Shown: piece by piece, positions 16,061-24,903 of the stretch
Numbering within the stretch: the stretch's first letter is position 1
Layout: every line of letters starts with the position of its first letter
NCBI GenBank assembly: GCA_963718995.1
Contig: CAVRAP010000020.1
Location: 62,001 to 126,000 of the forward strand
From: UBA4744 sp963718995
GTDB taxonomy: Bacteria; Actinomycetota; Acidimicrobiia; Spongiisociales; UBA4744
Length of the DNA stretch: 64,000 nt
Direction of reading: 5' to 3'
Translations under genes and position numbers: made by a program
The notes under the pieces: generated by a model
Seen by the model: the letters and a program-made list of their open reading frames with translations, nothing else
Databases searched by the model: none
Told to the model about the DNA's origin: nothing

Positions 16061-16100
16061 TGAAAAACACTGCAAAACGATGAAAGACAATGAGCAGCAA
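16061..16100 (+). repeat. four 10-bp phased A-rich repeats near the right island end
   Basis: Four successive 10-mers are related and exactly in helical phase: TGAAAAACAC, TGCAAAACGA, TGAAAGACAA, TGAGCAGCAA. A-rich, 10-bp-phased DNA is bent. It lies between the arm repeat and the right tRNA-like repeat, where integration host factors or integrase arm domains would bind. The function is inference. Confidence 0.5.
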
Positions 16101-16162
16101 AAGCCCAGGTCAGAGGTCAGATCGCGCCGATTCACCAGGTCGTCAAAACCCCCTGATCCCGT

Positions 16163-16180
16163 CTGGGGGTCAAGAGGTCG
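16163..16180 (+). repeat. attR-like core (copy 2 of 18-bp tRNA-Pro repeat)
   Basis: Identical to tRNA-Pro bases 12618-12635. The following ~40 bases still resemble a decayed tRNA 3' end (GAG..TC.AATC and later AGCCCG), consistent with the original tRNA end displaced by integration. It does not fold as a tRNA and is not called as one. Confidence 0.68.
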
Positions 16181-16252
16181 AGAGAATCAATCGCCCTTGT
16201 GGAGCCCGGCACTAGCCTTCCCACATACTTGGCGCCGTAGGAGGGGACGACG

Positions 16253-16597
16253 ATGATGCTGCTGGATATCGGAGACAAGGTCCATGTGATCGAGCGGCGC
16301 CAATTCGATTCCGATGTACGTCGCCATTTCTTTGGTGCCGTTGAGCGGGTCGACGGTTCGGCCATGCGGATTGCCGGCTACGTCTATGTGTACGATGCAG
16401 GCTCCTCGAGCTACGTGCGCGGCAGCACGCTGCGAACCAGGGTCATTCCGCTGGGGTCGGCCGGGTTCGTGATCAACGTCGCACCACCCGAGACTGTGGT
16501 TGCTGAGGTTCGATACGTTGAGCAGAACGGGCGACTAACGGTCACCGACGGCGGTTCGTTCGCTCTCGATATCAACGAATTCGGGCGCATGCGCTAG
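16253..16597 (+). CDS. conserved hypothetical protein (114 aa)
   Basis: A soluble 114-residue protein, beginning MMLLDIGDKVHVIERRQF and rich in beta-type segments (RRHFFGAVERVDGSAMRIAGYVYVYDAG). It has a strong Shine-Dalgarno (TAGGAGGGG, about 16239-16246) before ATG 16253; ATG 16256 is an alternative. I do not recognise a family; the pattern suggests a small beta-barrel. It is the first gene beyond the right end of the island. Confidence 0.65.
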   Translation: MMLLDIGDKVHVIERRQFDSDVRRHFFGAVERVDGSAMRIAGYVYVYDAGSSSYVRGSTLRTRVIPLGSAGFVINVAPPETVVAEVRYVEQNGRLTVTDGGSFALDINEFGRMR

Positions 16598-16678
16598 AAC
16601 CGCCGGTAACGAGTTCCATCCTGGTGCCGACAATCCGTCCTCAGGTATGGCTCTCCCGACGCCGATAAAACCCGTGAC

Positions 16679-17695
16679 ATGTCACGACGCAGCTCGCTCA
16701 TACGTCGATGGACCATCGGTGGCCTCTTCTTCGGATTGCTGTTTCCGGCGGCCGGATGGTTGCTGGCCGGCGGTGGGCTGGCGCTTGGTGCCATCTCCGC
16801 TGCCCACGCTGCGCAACCCGTCCTCTGGATTGTCGACCTCGCTCCGATGGTTCTCGGTATCGCAGGATGGTTGATTGGCAGGGAGTACGCGCATGTTGAC
16901 GCAGCCCTACGGGCCACCGACGAAAAGGTCAAACTGCGAACCGCCGAATTGAGCCGGGCAAACGATCAGCTCGAGAGTCTGATGCGTTCCAAGGATCAGT
17001 TCGTTGCCACAGTCAGCCACGAGATTCGCAATCCGCTCACGGTAGTGCTGGGGTTCGCAGACGAGCTGCGGGACGGACTGCAGCGGAAAGGGGACCTGGA
17101 TTCGGCCGAACTAGCCGAACTAGTCGGGGACCAGAGTCGTGAGATCAACAACATCATCGATGACCTGCTGGTTGCCGCTCGGGCCGAACTCGGATCGATG
17201 ACTGTGGTGCCGGAAATCATCGACCTGGGCCGTGAGGTTCGCACCGTGGTGCGTGGTTGTGTTTGCGTCAAAGACGTGCGCGACGCGATCGCACTCGACC
17301 TGGAAGTGGCCCCGGTGTGGGCGGATCCGTCGCGAGTCCGCCAGATCATCAGGAACTTGCTCACCAACGCCATTCGGTATGGAGGGGACTCGATCAGCGT
17401 CGTGGTCCGATCGGAAGAAGACGTTGTGACGGCCTGTGTGTGCGACGACGGCCCGGGGATTCCGGAGGAAGACCGGGCGAATGTCTTCGAGGCATACCGC
17501 CAGGGACACACCAATACTCCGGTCTCGGGTTCGGTCGGACTCGGGCTCAACGTTTCGCGTGAGTTGGCCAGATTGATGGACGGTGACCTGGTCTATTCCT
17601 ACGTGGGTGGCGTCTCAACCTTTGCGCTTACGCTGCCCAGGTCCGAATCTCCCATCGCTGAGGCCCCCCCGGCTTACCGCGCCCTGGTCGTTTAG
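16679..17695 (+). CDS. membrane sensor histidine kinase
   Basis: A 338-residue histidine kinase. Two hydrophobic segments (residues ~11-35 and ~45-68) with almost no extracytoplasmic sensor are followed by a short coiled coil. The HisKA dimerisation domain has phospho-acceptor His in ATVSHEIRNPLT (about residue 117). The HATPase_c domain has N box NLLTNAIRYGG, G1 DDGPGIPEEDR and G2 SGSVGLGLNVSR. No response regulator is adjacent, so it is an orphan kinase here. It might sense the membrane or the next-door transporter, but the sequence does not show this. Confidence 0.9.
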   Translation: MSRRSSLIRRWTIGGLFFGLLFPAAGWLLAGGGLALGAISAAHAAQPVLWIVDLAPMVLGIAGWLIGREYAHVDAALRATDEKVKLRTAELSRANDQLESLMRSKDQFVATVSHEIRNPLTVVLGFADELRDGLQRKGDLDSAELAELVGDQSREINNIIDDLLVAARAELGSMTVVPEIIDLGREVRTVVRGCVCVKDVRDAIALDLEVAPVWADPSRVRQIIRNLLTNAIRYGGDSISVVVRSEEDVVTACVCDDGPGIPEEDRANVFEAYRQGHTNTPVSGSVGLGLNVSRELARLMDGDLVYSYVGGVSTFALTLPRSESPIAEAPPAYRALVV

Positions 17696-17726
17696 TCGCT
17701 TTCTGGTAATACCTGGCAGGCAGGTG

Positions 17727-17755
17727 TTGGCGACCGCCTTACCCGGGGCTATCCT
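17727..17755 (+). promoter_or_regulatory. candidate promoter of the peptide-type ABC operon
   Basis: TTGGCG (17727-17732), a 17-base spacer, then TATCCT (17750-17755), which fits the TAnnnT -10 pattern. It lies 90 bases upstream of the binding-protein start in the 150-base gap after the histidine kinase gene. Confidence 0.4.
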
Positions 17756-17845
17756 ATCCTCGTTCTCTATTCAGGGTTCCACCGCAACCAGCGGTCGGGG
17801 ACCGCGAGGGACCGGAAATCGAACGAAACATGGAGGGTTTGAACT

Positions 17846-19876
17846 GTGAGCACATCACGGAAACTCTCGAAGTGGCGTTGGCTTGCTGTAGTTGCCGTTT
17901 TGGCACTAGTAGCAGCAGCGTGCGCGGAGGGAACCACCGACACAACAGCAGCTGGAGAAACCACCACGACGGCGGCTCCTACTGACGGTGAGACCACCAC
18001 GACCGCAGCGCCCACTATCGAGGGATTTACATACAAGATTGGCATTTTTAGCGACCTGACGACCGACAACTTCTGGTCCTATCTGGGGCCGGAGTCAGAT
18101 GTATACAACGGGTACGTCCTGGGCAGCAGCCACCCGGCTCTGTTCACGCTGGCCTTTCCCGACATTCTGTTGGTCCCCTCCATGGCAACCGGCGATCCGA
18201 TCGCGGCTGCCCAGGACGGAGACGTTTGGGCTGTCGAGCAGCCGATCCGCCAGGGTATCCTGTGGTCGGATGGCGAAGAGGTCACAGCCAACGACCTCGT
18301 GTTCACCTACGACGTTGTCAAGGAGTTCAGCCTCGGCGGAAACTGGACGTCGTACTTCTCCATGCAGGCCGACGAAGTGCTGGATGATCCGGCTACCGAA
18401 GACGTAGACGAGTCTTCACCGGCCCGCGAGGGTGTCACCAGTGTCACGGCTGTGGACGATTACACCGTGCGTGTCGAGTTCTCCGAGCAGCCCGGTCTGG
18501 CTATTTGGAACAACGGAGTCGGCTTGTCGCCGTTCATGCCCGAGCACTTCTGGGCCGACAAGGTCGAAGAAGCGCGCGGCAGCGACGATCCGTCGGCGAC
18601 GTTGTATGCCTTCAGCGGTGAGGGTGAGCCTTCTGCCGGGTCGATGATCTACTCCGGTCGTGAGCCGGGCGCCTTCGCGCAGAACACCATGAACGCCGGC
18701 GACTACTACGCGGGTACCGAATACACCTTCTATTCCGATGGTTCGTTCCGTCAGAAGAACGACGCCCAGGGATTCGATGAGGTGTACAACGGCTCGGGTG
18801 AGGGCGAAGTCACGACCCAATGGACCTCCGGGCCCTATGCCAGTGACGTCCTGTATTCGATCTACTCCGACCAGAACGCGGCCATCCTCGCTCTGCGTAA
18901 CGGTGAGATCGACTTCATCCTCAGCTCTCTGGGTCTCCAGGCGGGACTGAAGGACCAGATCACGTCCGCTCCGGACCTGAACCTGATCGCCAATGCGTCG
19001 AACGGGTTCCGTTATCTGGCGTTCAACACACGTAAGTCGCCAATGTCGGAGCAGAGTTTCCGGCGGGCGCTGGCGTGTATGACCGACAAAGAGTTCATGC
19101 AGACCCTGTTGCAGGGTGCGGCCATCCCGGCGTACAGCCTGGTGCCGGCCGGTAACACGTTCTGGGCCAACCCGGACGTCGAGGAGCTCTGCAAGGGCCT
19201 GGACGGCGAAGCGCGCTTCACCGAAGCCTTGAAGATCCTGACCGACGGTGGCTTCACCTACACGGTCGCTCCCGAATGGGATGCGGACAACCAGGAGCTG
19301 AAGGACGGCACCGGTACGGGTCTCAAAGACCCGAACGGCGCGACCGTTCCTGAGCTGGAGCTGCTGGCTCCCGGACCCGGCTACGACCCGCTCCGGTCGA
19401 CCTACTCGGTGTGGATCGCTGAGTGGGCCTCGAACCTGGGCATCCCGGTCAAGGCCAACCCGACCGGATTCTCGGTGATCGTCGACAAGGCGTTTGCACT
19501 GGGTGACGAGGCGCTCAACTGGGATATGTACATCCTCGGTTGGGGTCTCGGCGATCCTTCCCTGCCGACCTTCCACGAGTCGTTCTTCGCCTCGTACCAG
19601 GACTCGGCAGAGGGTGGCTTCAACACCCCCGGCTACGCCAACGATCGGGTCGACGAGCTGGCTGCTGAGCTGCTCGCCGCCACCGATGTTGACACGGCCA
19701 ATGCCGCAGTGAAGGAGATGGACCGGATCATCGTCGAGGAAGCCCCCTACGTGGTGCTCTTCCAGACGCCGATCCTCGAGGCCTACCGGACCACCCTGGC
19801 GTTCCCGTTCACGGATACGTTGGACGGAATCCAGAACCTGGCCGGTCTGCCTGGAGATGTCAAAGCAGTCGACTAG
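17846..19876 (+). CDS. peptide-type ABC transporter substrate-binding lipoprotein (SBP family 5)
   Basis: A 676-residue solute-binding lipoprotein of the oligopeptide/dipeptide/nickel family. The lipoprotein signal is LAVVAVLALVAAACAEG with the lipid-carrying Cys near residue 26. A Thr/Ala-rich linker follows (repeats of ETTTTAAPT), then the SBP_5 body with GDVWAVEQPIRQGILWSDGEEVTANDLVFTYD and DWDMYILGWGLGDP-like features. GTG 17846 has GGAGG ~10 bases upstream. It is the first gene of a five-gene importer operon. The substrate is probably peptide-like, but the family also takes sugars and metal chelates. Confidence 0.92.
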   Translation: MSTSRKLSKWRWLAVVAVLALVAAACAEGTTDTTAAGETTTTAAPTDGETTTTAAPTIEGFTYKIGIFSDLTTDNFWSYLGPESDVYNGYVLGSSHPALFTLAFPDILLVPSMATGDPIAAAQDGDVWAVEQPIRQGILWSDGEEVTANDLVFTYDVVKEFSLGGNWTSYFSMQADEVLDDPATEDVDESSPAREGVTSVTAVDDYTVRVEFSEQPGLAIWNNGVGLSPFMPEHFWADKVEEARGSDDPSATLYAFSGEGEPSAGSMIYSGREPGAFAQNTMNAGDYYAGTEYTFYSDGSFRQKNDAQGFDEVYNGSGEGEVTTQWTSGPYASDVLYSIYSDQNAAILALRNGEIDFILSSLGLQAGLKDQITSAPDLNLIANASNGFRYLAFNTRKSPMSEQSFRRALACMTDKEFMQTLLQGAAIPAYSLVPAGNTFWANPDVEELCKGLDGEARFTEALKILTDGGFTYTVAPEWDADNQELKDGTGTGLKDPNGATVPELELLAPGPGYDPLRSTYSVWIAEWASNLGIPVKANPTGFSVIVDKAFALGDEALNWDMYILGWGLGDPSLPTFHESFFASYQDSAEGGFNTPGYANDRVDELAAELLAATDVDTANAAVKEMDRIIVEEAPYVVLFQTPILEAYRTTLAFPFTDTLDGIQNLAGLPGDVKAVD

Positions 19877-19898
19877 GACCGAGCATCGATCTCGATAC

Positions 19899-19928
19899 AG
19901 ATGGGGAGGGCTTCGGCCCTCCCCATCT
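19899..19928 (+). terminator. UUCG-capped hairpin between binding protein and permease genes
   Basis: AGATGGGGAGGGC (19899-19911), loop TTCG, GCCCTCCCCATCT (19916-19928): a perfect 13-bp stem with an extra-stable C(UUCG)G loop, 23 bases after the binding-protein stop. It probably stabilises the upstream mRNA and/or partly terminates transcription, so that binding protein is made in excess over the membrane parts. Confidence 0.75.
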
Positions 19929-19994
19929 TGCGCGAACGCGAGGTTCCTTTGCTAACCTGCTCCGACCGACTCCCGGGCAGCCGGAGGGCACCAC

Positions 19995-21158
19995 ATGTTG
20001 AAGTACATTGGCCGGCGGACACTGCAAAACGTGCTGGTGTTCGTTGTCTTCCTTTCGGCCACGTTCTTCTTGCTCCAGGCACAGCCGGGTGACATCAGCC
20101 AGCAATTCCTGGCGAACCCGAAAATCACTCCAGAGGTTCGGGAGCAATTCCGCCAGCAACTCGGCCTGACGGGGTCCGTTTGGTCGCAGTACCTCACCTA
20201 CATGAAGAACTTCTTCACGGGCAACCTGGGTATCTCGTTTTCCGAGTACCCCCGCGAAGTCACCTCGATCATCGGTGAGCGGCTTCCCAGAACGCTCGCC
20301 CTCTTCCTCTTTGCCACCCTGATCTCGTTCTGGATGGGATTCAAATCGGGCAAGATCATCGCCTGGCGCCGCGGAACCAAGGTGGAATCGGTCATGACCA
20401 CTACGGGCGTCTTCTTTCAGACCGTGTTCTACCCGTGGTTTGCGCTGATGATGATCTGGGCGTTTGCCTTCGGGCTGGGCTGGTTTCCGATCGGCAAATT
20501 CCTGACCGTGGAGACCTGGCTGGGCGCTCCGGACGGTGTCGAAGCCAACGGAGTCTTCAATCGGATGTTGATCACCACGCTGATCGTTGGGTTGGTGCTC
20601 GTTGCAGTTGAGATTTTCGGACGCCGCGCCAAAGATCGCCGGCGAGGCAAGCAGATGATCTGGGCAGGTCGGATTTTGCTTGTCGGGGGTCTGCTGATCT
20701 GGTGGACTACCGCCTGGGGCGAGCAGGTCCCCTACGCGCTCGACATCGGCTGGCACTTGATGCTGCCGACCATCACGCTGGCGCTGATCGGGTATGGGGC
20801 CACAATGCTGCTAACCCGAGCTTCGATGCTGGAGACCCTGCGAGAAGACTTCATCCTCACCGCTCGCGCCAAAGGCGTACCTGAGAAGATCATTCGCGAC
20901 AAACATGCGGCGCGCAACGCGCTGCTCCCGGTCACCACCTCGCTGGTGCTCTCTCTGGCTTTCCTGATCGGCGGCGGAGTCGTTACCGAGACGGTCTTCT
21001 CGTGGCCGGGGATGGGTGCCACGCTGCTGTCGGCTGCGATTCAAGAGGATATCCCGCTCACGATTGGTGCGTTTGCCTTCATCGCAGTGCTGGCGCTGGT
21101 TGCTCACCTCATCATCGACATCATGTACATGTACCTGGATCCGCGGATCCGGGTGTAG
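19995..21158 (+). CDS. peptide-type ABC transporter permease (DppB-like)
   Basis: A 387-residue inner-membrane permease of the DppB/OppB family. The N-terminal segment MLKYIGRRTLQNVLVFVVFLSATFFLLQAQPGD is typical, and six or more hydrophobic segments follow. The cytoplasmic EAA-type loop (TARAKGVPEKIIRDKHAARNALLPV) contacts the ATPases. It is longer than usual because of an extra region around residues 170-235 holding an additional hydrophobic stretch. It pairs with the next permease. Confidence 0.92.
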   Translation: MLKYIGRRTLQNVLVFVVFLSATFFLLQAQPGDISQQFLANPKITPEVREQFRQQLGLTGSVWSQYLTYMKNFFTGNLGISFSEYPREVTSIIGERLPRTLALFLFATLISFWMGFKSGKIIAWRRGTKVESVMTTTGVFFQTVFYPWFALMMIWAFAFGLGWFPIGKFLTVETWLGAPDGVEANGVFNRMLITTLIVGLVLVAVEIFGRRAKDRRRGKQMIWAGRILLVGGLLIWWTTAWGEQVPYALDIGWHLMLPTITLALIGYGATMLLTRASMLETLREDFILTARAKGVPEKIIRDKHAARNALLPVTTSLVLSLAFLIGGGVVTETVFSWPGMGATLLSAAIQEDIPLTIGAFAFIAVLALVAHLIIDIMYMYLDPRIRV

Positions 21159-21172
21159 GGGAGGAGAGCTCA

Positions 21173-22264
21173 GTGACCGACCGACTGCTCGATCCCGACC
21201 CGGAGGTGGCCCCGGATATCGCCGCGGTTGTCGCACAACCCTTGTGGAGGATTCGGCTCCGCTTGCTCTGGCGGGGGTTTCGAAAAGGATGGTCGAGTTT
21301 TGCCGAGAACCGAATCGGGTTGGTCGGCTTGGCCATCATTGTCCTGTTCGGACTGATGGCCCTCATCCAGCCCATCTTGATCGGGACGGTCTGGGAACCG
21401 GCGGTGTACGACCCGGTAGTCGGCTATGAAGCCATCGTCACCGAAAAGACGATCGTCCCCGATAACGAGGTCACGGATCCCGCTACACAGGTCGATTTGT
21501 TCTCCGCCAGACTCATCAACCCGCTGCTCACAGTTGGAGACACACTGGGGGTCGCCGAACAACCGGCTCGGCCGTCTTCGAGGCACTTGCTTGGTACTGA
21601 TTCGCTTGGTCGAGACGTACTTTCCCAATTGATGTTCAGCAGCCGGGCAGCCTTCATGTTGGGGATCGTGGCTGCTCTGGTTTCGGTGTTCATTGCCACC
21701 ACCGTCGGGGCTGTTTCCGCCTTCTTCGGCGGACCGGTCGACACGGTGTTCATGCGTTTGGCCGACCTGGTCATCCTGGTGCCGTTTCTCCCGATACTGA
21801 TTGTGCTGAGCGCGTTGATCGACTTCCAGTTATTCCATCTGGCGTTACTGATCGGGGTACTGGGCGGCTTCGGAGGCACGGCCATCATCCTCAAATCCCA
21901 GGCTCTGTCCGTCTCAGTGAAGCCGTTCATCGACGCCGCCCGGATCGCCGGTGGCGGCCGTATGCACCTCATCTTTCGACACATCATCCCCAACGTGCTG
22001 CCGCTCAGCTTCCTCTTCATGATGTTCGCGGTGACCGATGCCATCGGCGCAGAAGCGACCCTCTCGTTTCTCGGGTTGCTCAACATCGATATGAGCTGGG
22101 GCATCATGATCTACCAGGCTCGGGTACAGGGCTATCTCCTCGACCCGAACTACTGGTGGTTGATCGTTCCCGCCGGGTTGGCGGTCTCGATGCTGGCCGG
22201 ATCGTTCTTCCTGGTTGGTCGGGCCATGGACGAAATCATCAATCCACGATTGCGGAGACGGTAG
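21173..22264 (+). CDS. peptide-type ABC transporter permease (DppC-like)
   Basis: A 363-residue DppC/OppC-type permease. It begins VTDRLLDPDPEVAPD and has the FAENRIGLVGLAIIVLFGLMALIQP first membrane segment. A periplasmic loop ends HLLGTDSLGRDVLSQLMFSSRAAF (the OppC signature), and the EAA loop is DAARIAGGGRMHLIFRHIIPNVLP. GTG 21173 is chosen because GGGGAGGAG lies 6-7 bases upstream; the frame stays open to 21002 but that part overlaps the previous permease. The DppD-like ATPase follows 6 bases later. Confidence 0.92.
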   Translation: MTDRLLDPDPEVAPDIAAVVAQPLWRIRLRLLWRGFRKGWSSFAENRIGLVGLAIIVLFGLMALIQPILIGTVWEPAVYDPVVGYEAIVTEKTIVPDNEVTDPATQVDLFSARLINPLLTVGDTLGVAEQPARPSSRHLLGTDSLGRDVLSQLMFSSRAAFMLGIVAALVSVFIATTVGAVSAFFGGPVDTVFMRLADLVILVPFLPILIVLSALIDFQLFHLALLIGVLGGFGGTAIILKSQALSVSVKPFIDAARIAGGGRMHLIFRHIIPNVLPLSFLFMMFAVTDAIGAEATLSFLGLLNIDMSWGIMIYQARVQGYLLDPNYWWLIVPAGLAVSMLAGSFFLVGRAMDEIINPRLRRR

Positions 22265-22270
22265 GAACTT

Positions 22271-23302
22271 ATGACGGCAACGTCTTCTGAGCTGAACAGC
22301 GGCGCCGTGAGCGGTGGACCGGTCCTCGATGTCGACCATCTCGTCATGCACTACCGGACCAAAGCCGGTGATGTATCGGCTGTTGAGGATGTGAGCTTCA
22401 CGCTGCGACAAGGCGAAGCCCTCGGGTTGGTCGGCGAGTCGGGGTGCGGGAAGACATCTATCGCGATGACGCTGATCAGGCTGCTGGCCGACAACGCGAT
22501 CATCAAAGAGGGTCGGGTCCTGCTCGACGGAGTCGACATTGCGAAGCTCAGCAATGAGGAGATGCGTAAGCACCGTTGGGCCGACATCTCCATGGTGTTC
22601 CAGGGGGCCATGAACGCCTGGAACCCGGTCTACAAAGTCGGCGACCAAATCATGGAGGCGCTGGAACAGCACTTCCCCGATATGACCGAACCCGAGGGAA
22701 GGGCACGAATCGCGGAGCTATTCGAATTGGTCGGGCTGACTCCCGCCATGATGGACCGGTATCCACATGAGTTCTCGGGTGGCATGCGGCAGCGGGCCAT
22801 CATCGCCATGGCGCTTTCGTGCAATCCGAAAGTGATCATCGCCGATGAGCCGACCACCGCACTGGACGTGATTGTGCAGGATCAGATCCTCAAGGAACTG
22901 AAGAAGGTGCAGGCCGACCTCGGGATGTCGATCATCTACATCTCCCACGATGTTGCCGTGATCGCTGAAGTCAGTGATCGAATCGGCGTCATGTACGCAG
23001 GCAAGCTGGTCGAGTTGGGCCCAACCGAAGAAGTATTTCCCCGCCCGCGCCATCCCTACACCTATTTGCTCCTGTCATCGACTCCGAGCGTCAGAGGCCC
23101 GCGCCGCAAACTCGCTCCCCTCGAGGGCGAACCACCCAACCTGCTCGCCCCTCCGACCGGCTGCCGGTTCCATCCCCGCTGTCCCTTTGCGACCGAGATC
23201 TGCTCTCGAGAAGAGCCGGTCTATCAGGACGCTTCGCCGGGGCATCAGGTGGCCTGCTGGCACTGGGAGGAAGTCCCCGAACTGGGAAGGCTGGAAGCAT
23301 GA
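22271..23302 (+). CDS. peptide-type ABC transporter ATPase (DppD-like)
   Basis: A 343-residue ATPase of the oligopeptide importer family: Walker A GESGCGKTS (about residue 58), signature FSGGMRQRA, Walker B VIIADEPTTALD, and the switch His in YISHDVAV. The C-terminal oligopeptide domain has a Cys cluster (CRFHPRCPFATEICSREEP ... CW) typical of the Opp/Dpp C-terminal extension, which can bind an Fe-S cluster. It pairs with the next ATPase, which overlaps by 4 bases. Confidence 0.94.
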   Translation: MTATSSELNSGAVSGGPVLDVDHLVMHYRTKAGDVSAVEDVSFTLRQGEALGLVGESGCGKTSIAMTLIRLLADNAIIKEGRVLLDGVDIAKLSNEEMRKHRWADISMVFQGAMNAWNPVYKVGDQIMEALEQHFPDMTEPEGRARIAELFELVGLTPAMMDRYPHEFSGGMRQRAIIAMALSCNPKVIIADEPTTALDVIVQDQILKELKKVQADLGMSIIYISHDVAVIAEVSDRIGVMYAGKLVELGPTEEVFPRPRHPYTYLLLSSTPSVRGPRRKLAPLEGEPPNLLAPPTGCRFHPRCPFATEICSREEPVYQDASPGHQVACWHWEEVPELGRLEA

Positions 23303-24297
23303 CGGAGCCGCTGGTCAAAGTCCAGAACCTCAAGAAGCTCTACCCCGTACAGCGCGGCCTGTTCCGCAAGCCGACCGACTTCATCCACGCCGTTGATGAC
23401 ATCAGCTTCGAGATCGCTCCCGGGGAGAGCCTCGGATTGGTGGGAGAGTCGGGATGCGGCAAGACCACGACCGGTCGGATGCTGGTCCGGCTCACCAGCC
23501 AGACGGAGGGCCAGATCCTGTTGCAGGACAATGGTTCGATGATCAGAGTCTCGGAGATCGATCGTGAAGATATGAAGCGTTTCCGGCGGCGGGTGCAGAT
23601 GATCTTCCAAGACCCGTACGAGTCGATGAACCCGCGTCGCACGATCTACGACACGATCTCGGAACCGCTGCAGGTGCAGGGGATCGGGACGGTCTCGGAG
23701 CGCGAAGAGCGGGTAGCCGAGTTGCTGGAGCTGGTCGGGCTTCTCCCGGCGGCGACCTTCATGTTCCGATTCCCCCATGAATTGTCCGGCGGGCAACGAC
23801 AGAGGGTCGCCATCGCCCGGGCGCTGGTCATCGACCCGTCCTTTGTCGTTGCCGATGAGCCGACCTCCATGCTCGATGTGAGCATTCGCATTTCGATCAT
23901 GGAGCTGATGCTCAGCCTGGGCAGGGAATTCGACGTCTCTTATCTGTACATCACGCATGATCTCGCCGTGGCTCGCTACATGTGCGACCGCATTGCGGTG
24001 ATGTACCTCGGCAAGATCGTGGAGATGGGCCCGACGGAAGAGCTGTTACGAAACCCGCAGCACCCGTACACGCGCGCGCTGTTGTCGGCAGTGCCGGTGC
24101 CCGATCCGAGCTATGTCCGACCGCCCGTCGAGATCGAGGGCGGCATCGGGAAGGCCATCAATCCGCTACCGGAGTGCCGATTCATCGATCGTTGTCCCTG
24201 GGTGCAGGACGTGTGCCGGTCGAGCGATCATCCCACGCTCGAAGACAAAGGGAAGGGCCACTTTGTGGCCTGTTATGTGGTCAAGGAGTCGGTCTGA
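23299..24297 (+). CDS. peptide-type ABC transporter ATPase (DppF-like)
   Basis: A 332-residue partner ATPase: Walker A GESGCGKTTTGR, signature LSGGQRQRVAIARAL, Walker B FVVADEPTSMLD, switch YITHDLAVARYMCD. Its C-terminal Cys motif is CRFIDRCPWVQDVC. ATG 23299 overlaps the DppD-like stop (ATGA). The stop TGA at 24295-24297 overlaps a CTG that appears to start pgsA. This completes the SBP-permease-permease-ATPase-ATPase operon. Confidence 0.94.
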   Translation: MTEPLVKVQNLKKLYPVQRGLFRKPTDFIHAVDDISFEIAPGESLGLVGESGCGKTTTGRMLVRLTSQTEGQILLQDNGSMIRVSEIDREDMKRFRRRVQMIFQDPYESMNPRRTIYDTISEPLQVQGIGTVSEREERVAELLELVGLLPAATFMFRFPHELSGGQRQRVAIARALVIDPSFVVADEPTSMLDVSIRISIMELMLSLGREFDVSYLYITHDLAVARYMCDRIAVMYLGKIVEMGPTEELLRNPQHPYTRALLSAVPVPDPSYVRPPVEIEGGIGKAINPLPECRFIDRCPWVQDVCRSSDHPTLEDKGKGHFVACYVVKESV

Positions 24298-24854
24298 CCG
24301 CGGACGCCGGCCCTTTCACAATCCCCAATCTGATCTCCCTCATTCGACTGGGAGGGATTGGGGTCTTCTGGTGGCTGCTCTTCGGGCGCGACGACCCGGT
24401 GGCGGCCGGCATCCTGATACTGGTGATCGGTTGGACCGACTGGCTCGACGGTGTACTGGCACGAAAGCTGAACCAGGTTTCCGAGATCGGCAAGTTCCTG
24501 GATCCACTCGCCGACCGGCTCGCCATCGCCGCGGCCCTCATCGGCGGGATGATTGCCGACGTTGTGCCACTCTCCCTCGGGCTGGCGCTGGTCGTCAGGG
24601 AGGTCGCAGTGGCGCTGGGTGCTTTGATCCTGGGAGTGCGGCTCAAGGACAAGCTCGACGTTCGCTACATGGGCAAGGTCGCCACATTCATCTTGTACGG
24701 CGCCATCCCGTCGTTCTATCTTGCGGCGGGTGATGTGATCGGAGACCTGTTCCTTTATCTGGGGTGGTTCTTTGGTGTCATCGGGTTGATCCTCTACTAC
24801 TGGGTGGCGTTTCAGTACTCGATCGATATCCGTGACAAGTTGCGTCACAGGTGA
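24294..24854 (+). CDS. pgsA: CDP-alcohol phosphatidyltransferase (PgsA-like), apparent CTG start
   Basis: A 186-residue membrane enzyme of the CDP-alcohol phosphatidyltransferase family, probably phosphatidylglycerophosphate synthase. The family motif D-G-x2-A-R...G-x3-D-x3-D is present as DGVLARKLNQVSEIGKFLDPLAD, and PNLISLIRLGGIGVFWWLL starts the first helix. No ATG, GTG or TTG lies in frame near the N-terminus. CTG 24294 overlaps the previous stop (CTGA) and has AAGGAG at 24283-24288 with ideal 5-base spacing. The nearest standard in-frame start is GTG 24213, deep in the ATPase gene. Confidence 0.85.
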   Translation: MTADAGPFTIPNLISLIRLGGIGVFWWLLFGRDDPVAAGILILVIGWTDWLDGVLARKLNQVSEIGKFLDPLADRLAIAAALIGGMIADVVPLSLGLALVVREVAVALGALILGVRLKDKLDVRYMGKVATFILYGAIPSFYLAAGDVIGDLFLYLGWFFGVIGLILYYWVAFQYSIDIRDKLRHR

Positions 24855-24903
24855 CCGGCCGCGCCGGTAATCTTGGTGGCCACACGAGAGAGGATGTGTT
24901 CGG

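Noticed and set aside
16163..16215. Second tRNA-Pro gene
   Set aside because: Only the anticodon-loop-to-variable-loop part matches; acceptor, D and T stems do not form.
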